Position numbers and translations under genes: made by a program. Shown piece by piece: positions 27,627 to 37,924 of a stretch of DNA of 64,000 nt. The first letter of the stretch is position 1. Every line of letters begins with the position of its first letter. Origin of the DNA: Faunimonas pinastri (lineage in GTDB: Bacteria; Pseudomonadota; Alphaproteobacteria; Rhizobiales; Afifellaceae); the NCBI RefSeq assembly GCF_900110915.1, contig NZ_FOFG01000008.1, positions 124,001 to 188,000 of the forward strand. Reading direction: 5' to 3'. The notes beneath the pieces were generated by a model. The model did not search any database, had not been told where the DNA came from, and saw only the letters and a list, made by a program, of their open reading frames with translations.

Positions 27627-28493
27627 GTGAGGCCCGTGAGCAGGCAGGACCGAATTCGACTGGTGCGTGACGGGCCAAGCGGCGTGGAAGCGATCCATGC
27701 GCGTTTCCTCGGCCATGCCTACGACATGCACCACCATGAAGAATGGCTGGTCGGCGTTACCCATCGCGGCGTGCAGGACTTCTTCTGCCGGGGCCGAAGG
27801 CAGCGCAGCACGGCCGGACGCGTGATCCTGATCGAGCCCGGCGAGATGCATGACGGACAGGCCGTCACGCCGGAGGGCTTCTCCTACAGCATGCTTTATA
27901 TCCCGCAGCCCTGGCTGAACGGCGGGCTCGGGCTGAGCGACAACATCGCAACGCGACCACGGGGCCAGCCGGGTTTTCGCGCCACGCTTTCCGACGACGC
28001 ACGGCTGGCGGCAGCCATTCACCGGACCTGCGCGCTACTGGCCGGATCTTCCGAGCGGCTCGTTCGCGATGCGGCGCTCGATGCCGTGCTTGCCGGTCTG
28101 AAACGTCATTTCGGCCAGCAGGACCTGTCCGTCCATCAGGCCAGCCCGGTCATCGCCCGCCGCGCCCGCGAGTGCCTGCAGGACGACATGACGGCCGAAT
28201 TCGGGGCGGACGAACTCGCCCGCCGCGCGGGGGCCGAGAACCGCTTCCAGCTCGCCCGCGCCTTCCGCGCCGCCTACGGCACCTCGCCACATGCCTTTCT
28301 CGTGCAGATCAGGCTGACGCAGGCGCGACGGCTGCTCAAGGCGGGCATGCGACCGGCGAGCGTGGCGGCAGCCTGCGGTTTCTCCGACCAGAGCCATCTC
28401 GGCCGCTGGTTCCGCCGCGCCTACGGCCTCACCCCTGCCGAATACCGCGCGGGTTGCACGGGCGTTCCAGACTTCGTTCCGGCCGGGGAATAG
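27627..28493 (+). CDS. AraC family transcriptional regulator
   Basis: 288 residues. The N-terminal cupin-like effector domain includes HHHEEWLVGVTHRGVQDFFC and LIEPGEMHDGQA; the C-terminal double helix-turn-helix has ELARRAGAENRFQLARAFRA and VAAACGFSDQSHLGRWFRRA. The start is GTG at 27627. It lies immediately upstream of a DUF2000 gene (34 bp); pairs of AraC regulator and DUF2000 protein recur in many Proteobacteria, so the downstream gene is a likely partner. The effector is unknown. Confidence 0.9.
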   Translation: MRPVSRQDRIRLVRDGPSGVEAIHARFLGHAYDMHHHEEWLVGVTHRGVQDFFCRGRRQRSTAGRVILIEPGEMHDGQAVTPEGFSYSMLYIPQPWLNGGLGLSDNIATRPRGQPGFRATLSDDARLAAAIHRTCALLAGSSERLVRDAALDAVLAGLKRHFGQQDLSVHQASPVIARRARECLQDDMTAEFGADELARRAGAENRFQLARAFRAAYGTSPHAFLVQIRLTQARRLLKAGMRPASVAAACGFSDQSHLGRWFRRAYGLTPAEYRAGCTGVPDFVPAGE

Positions 28494-28527
28494 ACCGAGC
28501 CTTTCCGAACAGCAGAGCGGTACCGGA

Positions 28528-28938
28528 ATGGTTTTCGATACGAAGGTGGCGATCCTCGTTCTGGAGGATCTCGCGATGTGGCAGAAGCTGAATGTGACGG
28601 CCTTTCTGGCGACCGGCATCGCCGGCTCCGCGCCGGAAGCCATGGGCGAACCCTACCGCGACGCGGCCGGACGCCGGCATGCCGCCCTGCTCGGCCAGCC
28701 GATGCTGATCTTCGCGGCCAGCTCCGACGTCCTGCAGCGCGCCTGGCGCCAGAGCATCGAGCGCGACCTCACCCGGGCAGTCTACGTGCGGGCGATGTTT
28801 TCCACCGGCCACGACGCGGCGAACCGCGAGGTCTTCGCAGCCGAACCGGCCGACGCGCCGGATCTCGTCGGCCTCGCGATCCGGGGCCCGAGAAAGGACG
28901 TCGACAAGGCAACCAAGGGCGCCGTTCTTCATCCCTGA
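28528..28938 (+). CDS. DUF2000 family protein
   Basis: 136 residues, a compact alpha/beta protein of the DUF2000 family, which has a peptidyl-tRNA hydrolase-like fold but no proven activity. Typical stretches are KVAILVLEDLAMWQKLNVTA near the N-terminus and the middle segment GQPMLIFAASSDVLQRA. It follows the AraC regulator gene closely and is likely controlled by it. Confidence 0.82.
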   Translation: MVFDTKVAILVLEDLAMWQKLNVTAFLATGIAGSAPEAMGEPYRDAAGRRHAALLGQPMLIFAASSDVLQRAWRQSIERDLTRAVYVRAMFSTGHDAANREVFAAEPADAPDLVGLAIRGPRKDVDKATKGAVLHP

Positions 28939-29078
28939 GGGATGCTGAAACCGACGCGTTGTTTTGCCGGCAAAGTTCAACAGCTTTCACAGACGGTAAT
29001 CGTTCGGAGCATTTGCGGCTTTACGGCGAAGGAGATCCGAAGCAGTCTTCGCTTTTCTTCCCGCCTCTGCGAGGACCT

Positions 29079-30683
29079 ATGAGTTTCAAACGTTTCGCGA
29101 CCGCTGCCTTGCTTGGCGCCGGCCTGATCGCCGCCGCAACGGCGGGCGCATCCGCCAAGACGCTGGTCTTCTGCTCCGAAGGCAGCCCCGAGGGCTTCGA
29201 TCCCGCGCTCTACACCTCCGGCACGAGCTTCGACGCGTCCGGTCGCGCCGTCTTCAACCGTCTCGTGGAATTCGACATCGGCACGACGAAGGTCGTTCCC
29301 GGCCTCGCTGAAAGCTGGGACGTGTCGGCCGACGGCAAGGAATACACCTTCCACCTGCGCCACGGCATCAAGTTCCAGTCCTCCGACACGTTTACGCCCA
29401 CGCGGGACATGAACGCCGACGACGTTGTGTTCTCCTTCGAGCGCCAGTGGAAGAAGGACAACAAATGGTTCAGCTATGCCGGCGGCAACTGGGAGTATTT
29501 CTCCTCCATGTCGATGCCGGAGCTGCTGAAGAGCGTCGAGAAGGTCGATGACTACACCGTCAAGTTCGTGCTGAACCGGCCTGAAGCGCCGATGCTGGCC
29601 GACCTTGCGATGGACTTCGCCTCGATTGTCTCCAAGGAATACGCCGACCAGCTGATGAAGGCCGGCACGCCCGAGCTCTTCAACCAGCAGCCGATCGGCA
29701 CCGGCCCCTTCCAGTTCGTCGCCTACCAGCCGGATGCCGTCATTCGCTACAAGGCCAACCCGGACTATTTCCGCGGCAAGCAGAAGATCGACGACCTCGT
29801 CTTCGCCATCACCACGGACCCCGCGGTCCGCGTGCAGCGCCTGCAGGCCGGCGAGTGCCAGATCATGGCCTATCCGAGCCCGGCGGACGTGGCGAAGCTG
29901 AAGGCCGACCCGAACCTCAAGGTCGAGGGCGAGGCTGGCCTGAATGTCGGCTATCTCGCCTACAACACCATGATGCCGCCCTTCGACAAGCCGGAGGTCC
30001 GCAAGGCCCTCAACATGGCGATCAACAAGAAGGCGATCGTGGACGCGGTCTTCCAGGGCACCGGCACCGTCGCCAAGAACCCGATCCCGCCGACCATGTG
30101 GTCGTACAACAACGACGTGAAAGAGACCCCCTACGATCCCGACCAGGCCAAGAAGATGCTGGCCGACGCCGGGGTCAAGGACCTCAGCATGAAGATCTGG
30201 GCGATGCCCGTCTCGCGTCCCTACATGCCGAATGCCCGCCGCGCCGCCGAACTGATGCAGTCCGACCTTTCCAAGGTCGGCGTCAAGGCCGAGATCGTCA
30301 GCTACGAGTGGGGCGAGTACCTGAAGCGCGTCGCCGACAAGAAGCGTGACGGCGCCGTCATCCTCGGCTGGACCGGCGACAATGGCGATCCGGACAATTT
30401 CCTGGCCGTGCTGCTCGGCTGCGATGGTGTCGGCACCTCCAACAACGCCGCGAACTATTGCTACAAGCCGTTCGAGGACCTGATCCAGAAGGCCAAGACG
30501 ACGGCCGATCAGGCCGAGCGCACCAAGCTCTACGAGCAGGCGCAGGTCGTCTTCAAGGATCAGGCACCGTGGGACGTGCTCGATCACTCGCAGACCTTCA
30601 TGCCGATGAGCAAGAAGGTGACGGGCTACAAGATCAACCCGCTCGGCACGCACATTTTCGAAGGCGTCGATATTTCCGAATAA
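29079..30683 (+). CDS. dppA: Dipeptide/oligopeptide ABC transporter substrate-binding protein DppA
   Basis: Periplasmic family 5 binding protein for dipeptides (some relatives bind heme). 534 residues with a signal peptide cleaved after ASA near residue 27 (ASAKTLVFC). Typical features are FCSEGSPEGFDPALYTSGTS, YTFHLRHGIKF, PIGTGPFQFVAYQPD, KALNMAINKKAIVDAVFQGT and WTGDNGDPDNFLAVLLGCD. The ATG at 29079 follows GAGGACCT. First gene of a six-gene operon; a strong intercistronic hairpin lies between it and dppB. Confidence 0.94.
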   Translation: MSFKRFATAALLGAGLIAAATAGASAKTLVFCSEGSPEGFDPALYTSGTSFDASGRAVFNRLVEFDIGTTKVVPGLAESWDVSADGKEYTFHLRHGIKFQSSDTFTPTRDMNADDVVFSFERQWKKDNKWFSYAGGNWEYFSSMSMPELLKSVEKVDDYTVKFVLNRPEAPMLADLAMDFASIVSKEYADQLMKAGTPELFNQQPIGTGPFQFVAYQPDAVIRYKANPDYFRGKQKIDDLVFAITTDPAVRVQRLQAGECQIMAYPSPADVAKLKADPNLKVEGEAGLNVGYLAYNTMMPPFDKPEVRKALNMAINKKAIVDAVFQGTGTVAKNPIPPTMWSYNNDVKETPYDPDQAKKMLADAGVKDLSMKIWAMPVSRPYMPNARRAAELMQSDLSKVGVKAEIVSYEWGEYLKRVADKKRDGAVILGWTGDNGDPDNFLAVLLGCDGVGTSNNAANYCYKPFEDLIQKAKTTADQAERTKLYEQAQVVFKDQAPWDVLDHSQTFMPMSKKVTGYKINPLGTHIFEGVDISE

Positions 30684-30698
30684 GCCTTTCACACGTTT

Positions 30699-30732
30699 CC
30701 GGGGCGCGCTCTCTCGCGCCCCGGTTACTTTT
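30699..30732 (+). terminator. Intercistronic hairpin between dppA and dppB
   Basis: Perfect 10-bp stem CCGGGGCGCG (30699-30708) / CGCGCCCCGG (30715-30724), loop CTCTCT, followed by TTACTTTT. It resembles a rho-independent terminator but sits inside the operon, so it probably reduces read-through and protects dppA mRNA, giving more binding protein than permease. Confidence 0.75.
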
Positions 30733-30773
30733 GTCGCATTGCGTTTCTTTCGCTGATTGCCCCAAGGGCTCCG

Positions 30774-31781
30774 ATGCTTCGTTTTCTGGCCACACGCGTC
30801 GGGCTCCTGATCCCGACCTTCATCGGCGTCTCGCTGGTCGCCTTCGGCTTTATCCGTCTCCTGCCGGGTGATCCCATCCTGATTTTCGCGGGTGAGCACG
30901 GCATCACGCCCGAGCGCTACCATCAGGTGGCGATGCAGTACGGGTTCGACCGGCCCATCTGGACGCAGTATTTCCACTATCTCGGCAATCTGCTGCATGG
31001 CGATTTCGGTCAGTCCATCGTGACGCGCCGGCCCGTGCTGCGGGAGTTCATCACGCTGTTTCCGGCAACGCTGGAACTGTCGGTCTGCGCCATCGTCTTC
31101 GCCGTGATCATCGGCGTGCCCGCCGGCGTGCTCGCGGCCGTCAAGCGCGGCTCGGTCGTCGACCAGGGCCTGATGGGCACCGCACTCGTCGGCTATTCCA
31201 TGCCGGTCTTCTGGTGGGCGCTGCTGCTGGTCATCTTCTTCTCCGGCATCCTCCACTGGACGCCCGTTTCCGGCCGCATGGACCTCCTTTATTTCTTCAA
31301 GCCGGTCACCGGCTTCATGCTGATCGACTCGCTGCTCTCCGGGCAGAAGGGCGCGTTCACCTCCGCCGTCAGCCACCTGATCCTGCCGACGATCGTGCTC
31401 GGCACGATCCCGCTCGCGGTCATCGCGCGGCAGACCCGGTCCGCCATGCTGGAAGTGCTGGGCGAGGACTATGTCCGCACCGCCCGCGCCAAGGGGCTCT
31501 CCCCCTTCCGCGTCGTCGGCATCCACGCGTTGCGCAACGCGCTGATCCCGGTCATCACCACGATCGGCCTGCAGGTCGGCATGATGATGGCGGGCGCAAT
31601 CCTGACGGAAACGATCTTCTCCTGGCCCGGCATCGGCAAGTGGATGGTCGATTCGGTGTTTCGCCGGGATTACCCCGTCGTGCAGGGCGGGCTGATCCTC
31701 ATCGCCGGCATCATCATGATCGTCAATCTCGTGGTCGACCTCCTCTACGGGCTGGTCAATCCCCGCATTCGGCACCGCTGA
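30774..31781 (+). CDS. dppB: Dipeptide ABC transporter permease DppB
   Basis: 335 residues with six membrane helices. N-terminal VGLLIPTFIGVSLVAFGFIR, the PGDPI motif and the EAA loop GEDYVRTARAKGLSPFRVVG are those of DppB/OppB. The C-terminus has FSWPGIGKWMVDSVFRRDYP, also conserved. It is the larger inner-membrane channel subunit, pairing with DppC seven bases downstream. Confidence 0.94.
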   Translation: MLRFLATRVGLLIPTFIGVSLVAFGFIRLLPGDPILIFAGEHGITPERYHQVAMQYGFDRPIWTQYFHYLGNLLHGDFGQSIVTRRPVLREFITLFPATLELSVCAIVFAVIIGVPAGVLAAVKRGSVVDQGLMGTALVGYSMPVFWWALLLVIFFSGILHWTPVSGRMDLLYFFKPVTGFMLIDSLLSGQKGAFTSAVSHLILPTIVLGTIPLAVIARQTRSAMLEVLGEDYVRTARAKGLSPFRVVGIHALRNALIPVITTIGLQVGMMMAGAILTETIFSWPGIGKWMVDSVFRRDYPVVQGGLILIAGIIMIVNLVVDLLYGLVNPRIRHR

Positions 31782-31788
31782 GGTCATC

Positions 31789-32715
31789 ATGGTCGAAACC
31801 ACAAATCCGACCCGGGCCGACATGCCGCTGAAGAAGGTCGCGCGCGACGCGCGCAGGGCGATGCTCGGCGAGTTCTGGCATTATTTCGCGGAAAACCGCG
31901 GCGCCGTTCTCGGGCTGGCCCTCTTCGTCCTGCTCGTCGTCGTCGCGATCTTCGCCCCGCTGATCGCGCCGCACGGCCCCGCCATGCAGGACCGCAGCGC
32001 CCTGCTCGTGCCCCCGGCATGGGAGGCGGGCGGCAGTTCCACCTATCTCCTGGGCACCGACGCGGTGGGCCGCGATCTCCTGTCCCGCCTCATCTACGGC
32101 GCGCGCTTCTCGCTCTTCATCGGCGTGGTCGTCGTGGGGATTTCGCTGGTCGGGGGCATCCTGCTCGGCCTGGTCGCCGGGTATTTCCGCGGCTGGATCG
32201 ACATCGTCATCATGCGCGTCATGGACGTGATCCTCTCCTTCCCGTCGCTGCTCCTGGCGCTGGTGCTGGTCGCGGTTCTGGGTCCGGGCCTCGTCAACGC
32301 GATGATCTCCGTCGCGCTCGTGCTGATCCCGCATTTCGTGCGCCTGACCCGCGCGGCCGTGATGGCGGAGGCCGGCAAGGATTACGTCGTGTCGGCCCGC
32401 GTCGCCGGCGCGGGGCCGGTCCGGCTGATGCTGAAGACCATCCTGCCGAACTGCCTTGCGCCGCTTATCGTGCAGGCCACCCTCTCCTTCTCCGAGGCGA
32501 TCCTCGACGCCGCCGCGTTGGGCTTCCTCGGCATGGGCGCGCAGCCGCCGACGCCGGAATGGGGCACGATGCTCGCGGAAGCGCGCGAGTTCATCCTGCG
32601 CGCATGGTGGGTCGTGACCTTCCCGGGCCTCGCCATCCTGATCACGGTGCTCGCCGTGAACCTGATCGGCGACGGGCTGCGTGACGCGCTCGACCCGAAG
32701 CTGAAGCGGAGCTGA
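31789..32715 (+). CDS. dppC: Dipeptide ABC transporter permease DppC
   Basis: 308 residues with an N-terminal cytoplasmic segment and six membrane helices. Family features are LLGTDAVGRDLLSRLIYGAR, VMDVILSFPSLLLALVLVA, the EAA loop AGKDYVVSARVAGAGPVRLM and LGFLGMGAQPPTPEWGTML. Partner of DppB. Followed after three bases by a TTG-initiated unknown gene before the ATPase genes. Confidence 0.94.
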   Translation: MVETTNPTRADMPLKKVARDARRAMLGEFWHYFAENRGAVLGLALFVLLVVVAIFAPLIAPHGPAMQDRSALLVPPAWEAGGSSTYLLGTDAVGRDLLSRLIYGARFSLFIGVVVVGISLVGGILLGLVAGYFRGWIDIVIMRVMDVILSFPSLLLALVLVAVLGPGLVNAMISVALVLIPHFVRLTRAAVMAEAGKDYVVSARVAGAGPVRLMLKTILPNCLAPLIVQATLSFSEAILDAAALGFLGMGAQPPTPEWGTMLAEAREFILRAWWVVTFPGLAILITVLAVNLIGDGLRDALDPKLKRS

Positions 32716-32718
32716 TGC

Positions 32719-33291
32719 TTGACCGCGGAATGGGCCGGTCCGGCGGTCACGGCGGCGATCATATCGTCGCTGATCGCGATCATCGGGTGGCTCGTCTCGT
32801 ACCGGATGACGCGGCGGCTGGAGACGGTGCGCCGCGACGAGAAGGTGCGCGACTTCCAGATCGCGCTTCTGGCGGAAATCCGCAGCGAGCGGCACCATCT
32901 GGCAACGCTGGATCTCGCGGGAGACCTGGAGCACGTGCGCGCGCAATATGCAGCCGCCGAGCAGCACGGCCGGGCCTATGCGCCCATGGTGCCACGGATC
33001 GCTGGGCCCCTCGTCTTCCCGAACGTGGTGAAGGAGATCCACATCCTGCCCGAGCGCACGATCGATCCCGTGGTGCTCTATTTCCGGCAGGTGCAGCTGG
33101 TGGAGCGGTTCATCGAGGACCTGCGCGGCGAGCGCTTCCGGTCCTTGGAAAGCGCACGGCAGATCGCCATGTACGCCGATTACATCGAATTGATGCGATA
33201 CTGGCGGGTCATGGCGGAACAGGCCTGCGAGGCGCTGGAGGCATCGCTGGGCGCGTCGAGGCCGGTCAGTAGCTCGGCTTCGGTCCGTTAA
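32719..33291 (+). CDS. Unknown membrane-anchored protein inside the dpp operon
   Basis: 190 residues, TTG start three bases after dppC. One N-terminal hydrophobic helix (VTAAIISSLIAIIGWLVSYR) followed by a positively charged helical segment (RMTRRLETVRRDEKVRDFQI) and a soluble, mostly helical domain with EIRSERHHLATLDLAGDLEH. It looks like a single-span protein with its bulk in the cytosol. I do not recognise a family. Position between permease and ATPase genes suggests a role tied to the transporter, but this is only context. Confidence 0.65.
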   Translation: MTAEWAGPAVTAAIISSLIAIIGWLVSYRMTRRLETVRRDEKVRDFQIALLAEIRSERHHLATLDLAGDLEHVRAQYAAAEQHGRAYAPMVPRIAGPLVFPNVVKEIHILPERTIDPVVLYFRQVQLVERFIEDLRGERFRSLESARQIAMYADYIELMRYWRVMAEQACEALEASLGASRPVSSSASVR

Positions 33292-33379
33292 GCCCGCTGA
33301 TGGGCTTCGGCTTGTGGTCTGCGTTTTCTCTCATGTCATGCAATATAGCGGCTTGCCGCTGCACTTCCAAGGTCGCTGA

Positions 33380-34350
33380 ATGCCCCTTCTCGAAGTCCGA
33401 AACCTGACAGTGACGTTCGATACGGCGTCCGGTCCGTTCAAGGCCGTGAGCGGTGTCGATCTTTCCATCGAGCCCAACGAGATCATGGCGATCGTGGGGG
33501 AATCCGGCTCCGGCAAGTCCGTCGGCATGCTGGCGGTGATGGGCCTCTTGCCCAAGTCCGCGACGGTCACGGCCGACCGGCTGGCCTTCGAGGGACAGGA
33601 CATGCTGACCATGTCCTCCAGGGCGCGGCGGCGGATCATCGGCCGGGAGATCGCGATGATCTTCCAGGAGCCGATCGCCAGCCTCAATCCCTGCTTCACC
33701 GTCGGCTTCCAGATCGGCGAGATGCTGAAGACGCACACCTCCCTCTCGCGCGGCGAGCGTCACCGCCGCTCGGTGGAGCTGCTCGAACTCGTCGGCATGC
33801 CGGAGCCGGAGCGGCGCCTTTCCGCCTTCCCGCACCAGCTTTCCGGCGGCATGAGCCAGCGCGTGATGATCGCCATGGCGATCTCCTGCAATCCCAAGCT
33901 GCTGATCGCCGACGAGCCGACCACGGCGCTCGACGTGACGATCCAGGCGCAGATCCTCGATCTGCTCGTGGCGCTGAAGAACGAGACCGGCATGGCGCTG
34001 GCGCTGATCACGCATGACATGGGCGTCGTGGCGGAAACCGCCGATCGCGTCATCGTCCAATATGCTGGCGAACAGGTCGAGCGGCAGCAGGTCGCCGGCC
34101 TCTTCAGCGCGCCGCATCACCCCTATACGGAGGCGCTGCTCCGTGCCCTGCCCGAGCGGGCGATCGGCAATCGCCTGCCCGCCATCCCGGGCGTCGTGCC
34201 CGGCCAGGGCGACCGGCCGACCGGTTGTGTCTTCAATCCGCGCTGCCCTTATTCGACCGAGATGTGCCGCGAAGTCGTGCCTCCGCACCAGCCGATCGAA
34301 CTCGGGCGCGCGCTTTGCCATTACCCCCGCAATACCGAAAAGGCAGCCGC

Positions 34351-34354
<4 letters not shown>
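33380..34354 (+). CDS. dppD: Dipeptide ABC transporter ATP-binding protein DppD
   Basis: 324-residue ABC ATPase. Walker A is [11 protein letters not shown], the signature is [15 protein letters not shown], Walker B is [20 protein letters not shown], and the oligopeptide-specific C-terminal domain has the cysteine cluster [14 protein letters not shown] at 33380. Its stop overlaps the dppF start (ATGA at 34351-34354). Confidence 0.95.
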
Positions 34355-35379
<1,025 letters not shown>

Positions 35380-35396
35380 GCCTTTCCGTCAGAAGA

Positions 35397-35987
35397 TCAG
35401 CGGCGGATCAGGTTGCGCACCGCCGGGAAGATGCAGGCGGCCAGCGCCATCTTCACGAGATCGCCGAAGAGGAAGGGCGTGACGCCGAAGGCCATGATCG
35501 GCTTGTCCCAGCCGAGCAGCGTGCCAAGCCAGATGGCGCCGAAAGCGAAGATCAGGATATCGCCGGCCAGCATCGCGCCGAAGAGCTTCAGCGGATTACG
35601 GTCGAAGCCACGCTCGGCAAGGAAGCCGACCAGCGCGGTCGCCAGCAGGTAGCCGACGAGATAGCCGCCCGTGGGGCCGGCCATGTACATCAGCCCGAGG
35701 CCCTTTTCGGGCGTTCCCGCAAAGACCGGCAGACCGATCGCGCCCTCGGCCAGATAGAGCAGCATCGTCGCCACGCCGAGGCGGGATCCATAAGCCGCCG
35801 CGATCGCCACGACCGCAAGGCTTCCCAGCGTCATCGGCACGGGGACAAAGGGAACAACGGTCTTCGCGGCGATCGTGAGCACCAGCGATCCCAGCAGCGC
35901 GAAACCCGCGCTCATGGCCAGTCGCTGATTGCGCGAGGCCGGAAGCACCCGGGACACCAGAGCCCCCGTATAAGCAACCGCGTTCAT
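35397..35987 (-). CDS. bioY: Biotin transporter BioY
   Basis: Substrate-capture subunit of biotin ECF transport, 196 residues with about six membrane helices. Recognisable are VPFVPVPMTLGSLAVVAIAA, GPTGGYLVGYLLATALVGFL and the C-terminal GDLVKMALAACIFPAV. The ATG at 35987 follows AAGGAATCGAG; an in-frame start at 36008 is less likely. No bioMN genes are adjacent, which is usual for solitary BioY proteins in Rhizobiales. I looked for a BioR box upstream and did not see a good match. Confidence 0.92.
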   Translation of the reverse strand: MNAVAYTGALVSRVLPASRNQRLAMSAGFALLGSLVLTIAAKTVVPFVPVPMTLGSLAVVAIAAAYGSRLGVATMLLYLAEGAIGLPVFAGTPEKGLGLMYMAGPTGGYLVGYLLATALVGFLAERGFDRNPLKLFGAMLAGDILIFAFGAIWLGTLLGWDKPIMAFGVTPFLFGDLVKMALAACIFPAVRNLIRR

Positions 35988-36070
35988 GTCTCGATTCCTT
36001 CCAAACACTCCTTCGACCCTATAAAGAGGGCCGCTGAATCCGGCAAGACAAGCAACAGGACGGAATAGCC

Positions 36071-36994
36071 ATGGCGCTTTCTTTCGACCGGGGTTTCAAC
36101 CCCCGTCATGGCGAGGCCGTGCCGGCCTTTCCCGGCATTGTCCGCATCACCGCTCCCAACGCGAACGTCTTCACCTTCACCGGCACCAACACCTATCTGC
36201 TCGGCACCGAGACGCTCGTCGTGATCGATCCCGGACCGGACGACCCGGTCCATCTCGATGCGGTCCTGCGGGCGATCGATGGCCGGACGGTCAGCCATAT
36301 CCTGGTCACGCACACCCACAACGACCATTCCGCCGGCGTTCCCTTTCTGGCGGAGAAGACCGGGGCCCTGGTCGCCGGCGGCGGCCCTCACCGGCTCGCC
36401 CGCGCCGCGGCTCCGAACGAGAATGCGACGCTCGACGCCGGCGCGGACGAGGCATTCAGGCCGGACCGCGTTCTGGGCGACGGCGACCGCATCGAGGCTG
36501 GCGGCTTCGTCATCGAGGCGGTCGCCACGCCTGGGCACACCGACAATCATCTCGCCTTCGCCCTGCCGGAGCATGGTGTCCTCTTTCCCGGCGACCACGT
36601 GATGGGCTGGGCGACCACCGTCGTCGCTCCGCCGGACGGCTCGATGCGCGACTACATGGCCTCGCTCGATCGCCTGCTGGAACGGCCGGAGACGCTTTAC
36701 CTGCCCGGCCATGGCGGTCCCCTCGCCAATCCGCACCGGCTGGTCCGGGGCCTTCGCACCCATCGCAAGATGCGGGAGCGCGCGATCCTCCAGCGACTGG
36801 CGGACGGCGATCGAACGATCCCCGAGATGGTGGCGGCGATCTACCGCGACCTCGATCCGAAGCTTCACCGAAGCGCCTCGCTTTCCACGCTCGCCCATCT
36901 CGAGCACCTCGCCGAGCGCGGCCTGGTGCGAGCGGTGAGCGGCACCGGACTGGACGGCAGCTACGAACGGGCAGGCGAGCGGTCGGGCGTGTAG
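36071..36994 (+). CDS. MBL-fold metallo-hydrolase (LACTB2-like)
   Basis: 307-residue metallo-beta-lactamase fold enzyme. Metal ligands are visible in THTHNDHSAG (HxHxDH), in ATPGHTDNHLAF, and in LFPGDHVMGW; the C-terminal part (about 230-307) is a winged helix-like domain with LSTLAHLEHLAERGLV, as in the LACTB2/glyoxalase II-like group, some of which are endoribonucleases. The substrate is unknown. Its last 34 bp overlap the convergent DUF1499 gene. Confidence 0.85.
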   Translation: MALSFDRGFNPRHGEAVPAFPGIVRITAPNANVFTFTGTNTYLLGTETLVVIDPGPDDPVHLDAVLRAIDGRTVSHILVTHTHNDHSAGVPFLAEKTGALVAGGGPHRLARAAAPNENATLDAGADEAFRPDRVLGDGDRIEAGGFVIEAVATPGHTDNHLAFALPEHGVLFPGDHVMGWATTVVAPPDGSMRDYMASLDRLLERPETLYLPGHGGPLANPHRLVRGLRTHRKMRERAILQRLADGDRTIPEMVAAIYRDLDPKLHRSASLSTLAHLEHLAERGLVRAVSGTGLDGSYERAGERSGV

Positions 36995-37731
36995 CCACCT
37001 TCCAGCAGCAGGTCCAGCTCGCCGAAGAAGGCCTTGATCCGCCTCGCATTCGTGCCGAGATCGTGCGTGCCGATCCGCGAGCGGGAGCGCATGTCGACAC
37101 GCGTTCCGCCGGCCGTGCGCTCGATTCGGATCACCACGTCGTCGCGGAAGCCGAAGACCAGAGAGGTCGCCACGGCTTCGATGCGGCTGGCGTCGCCGTC
37201 ATCCGGCGGAATGTCGGCCGTGATCTGCCAGCCGCGGTTCTGCACCAGCGTTTCCACGGCGTCATAGACCTGCTCCGGTCCGATCGGAAACACATGCGCG
37301 CCGACATCCGGATAGGCCTTCGCCTGCGCCGCAAGCTCTCCGGCCGTGGGTGGCGCGATGGCGGCGGCGGTAAAAGCCGGGGGATCGACGAGGTCGGTGC
37401 TGATATCGCTGAGTTGCGGCGCGATGGATGCGCCATAGCCGGCCAGTCCCAGCCAGGCCAGGGCCGGGAGCGAAAAGACGACGCCGGAAAACGCCCGCCC
37501 GGCGCCATAGCCTCCGGTAAACCAGATCGACACGAAGGCGTAGGCAGCCAGGCAAAGCGACACGATGGCGAGGCCGAATCCCAGCGCCAGCACCGGAAGG
37601 ATGGCGACGTCCGGGATGGGGCCGAACCGATAGCCAAGGCTGGCAAGCGTCAGCACCGGCAACGACAGCGCGCCGATGCGCCCGCTCCATGTGGCGGCGT
37701 GGGATCGCGGAATGACGACACGGCCCCTCAT
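36961..37731 (-). CDS. DUF1499 domain protein with N-terminal membrane region
   Basis: 256 residues. About four hydrophobic segments in the first 120 residues (SLPVLTLASLGYRFG, ILPVLALGFGLAIVSLCLAA, and two more) precede a DUF1499 domain (about 140-250) with IEAVATSLVFGFRDDVVIRI and RVDMRSRSRIGTHDLGTNA, the family core. Function unknown. The ATG at 37731 was chosen because the predicted membrane region begins soon after. Convergent overlap of 34 bp with the metallo-hydrolase gene. Confidence 0.78.
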   Translation of the reverse strand: MRGRVVIPRSHAATWSGRIGALSLPVLTLASLGYRFGPIPDVAILPVLALGFGLAIVSLCLAAYAFVSIWFTGGYGAGRAFSGVVFSLPALAWLGLAGYGASIAPQLSDISTDLVDPPAFTAAAIAPPTAGELAAQAKAYPDVGAHVFPIGPEQVYDAVETLVQNRGWQITADIPPDDGDASRIEAVATSLVFGFRDDVVIRIERTAGGTRVDMRSRSRIGTHDLGTNARRIKAFFGELDLLLEGGYTPDRSPARS

Positions 37732-37924
37732 GCGACGGCCGCGCGGGCCGGCGCGAAATATCGGGCGGGCCCGCCGCCGTGCCCGCTGGGAAGGAGCCGG
37801 AATGGCGGGCGCCGATTCGGGTCGGTGCCGGGCGCGCAGGCGACAATCATGCGGATGACCCCTTTCTTCCTCCGTTCTGCCTGATTCGCGAGTCAATCGT
37901 CTCCGCGACGTCACGGAATGGTTG

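Noticed and set aside
28977-31823. Very long minus-strand open frame (948 codons) opposite dppA and dppB
   Set aside because: High GC keeps antisense frames open; both plus-strand genes are clear family members.
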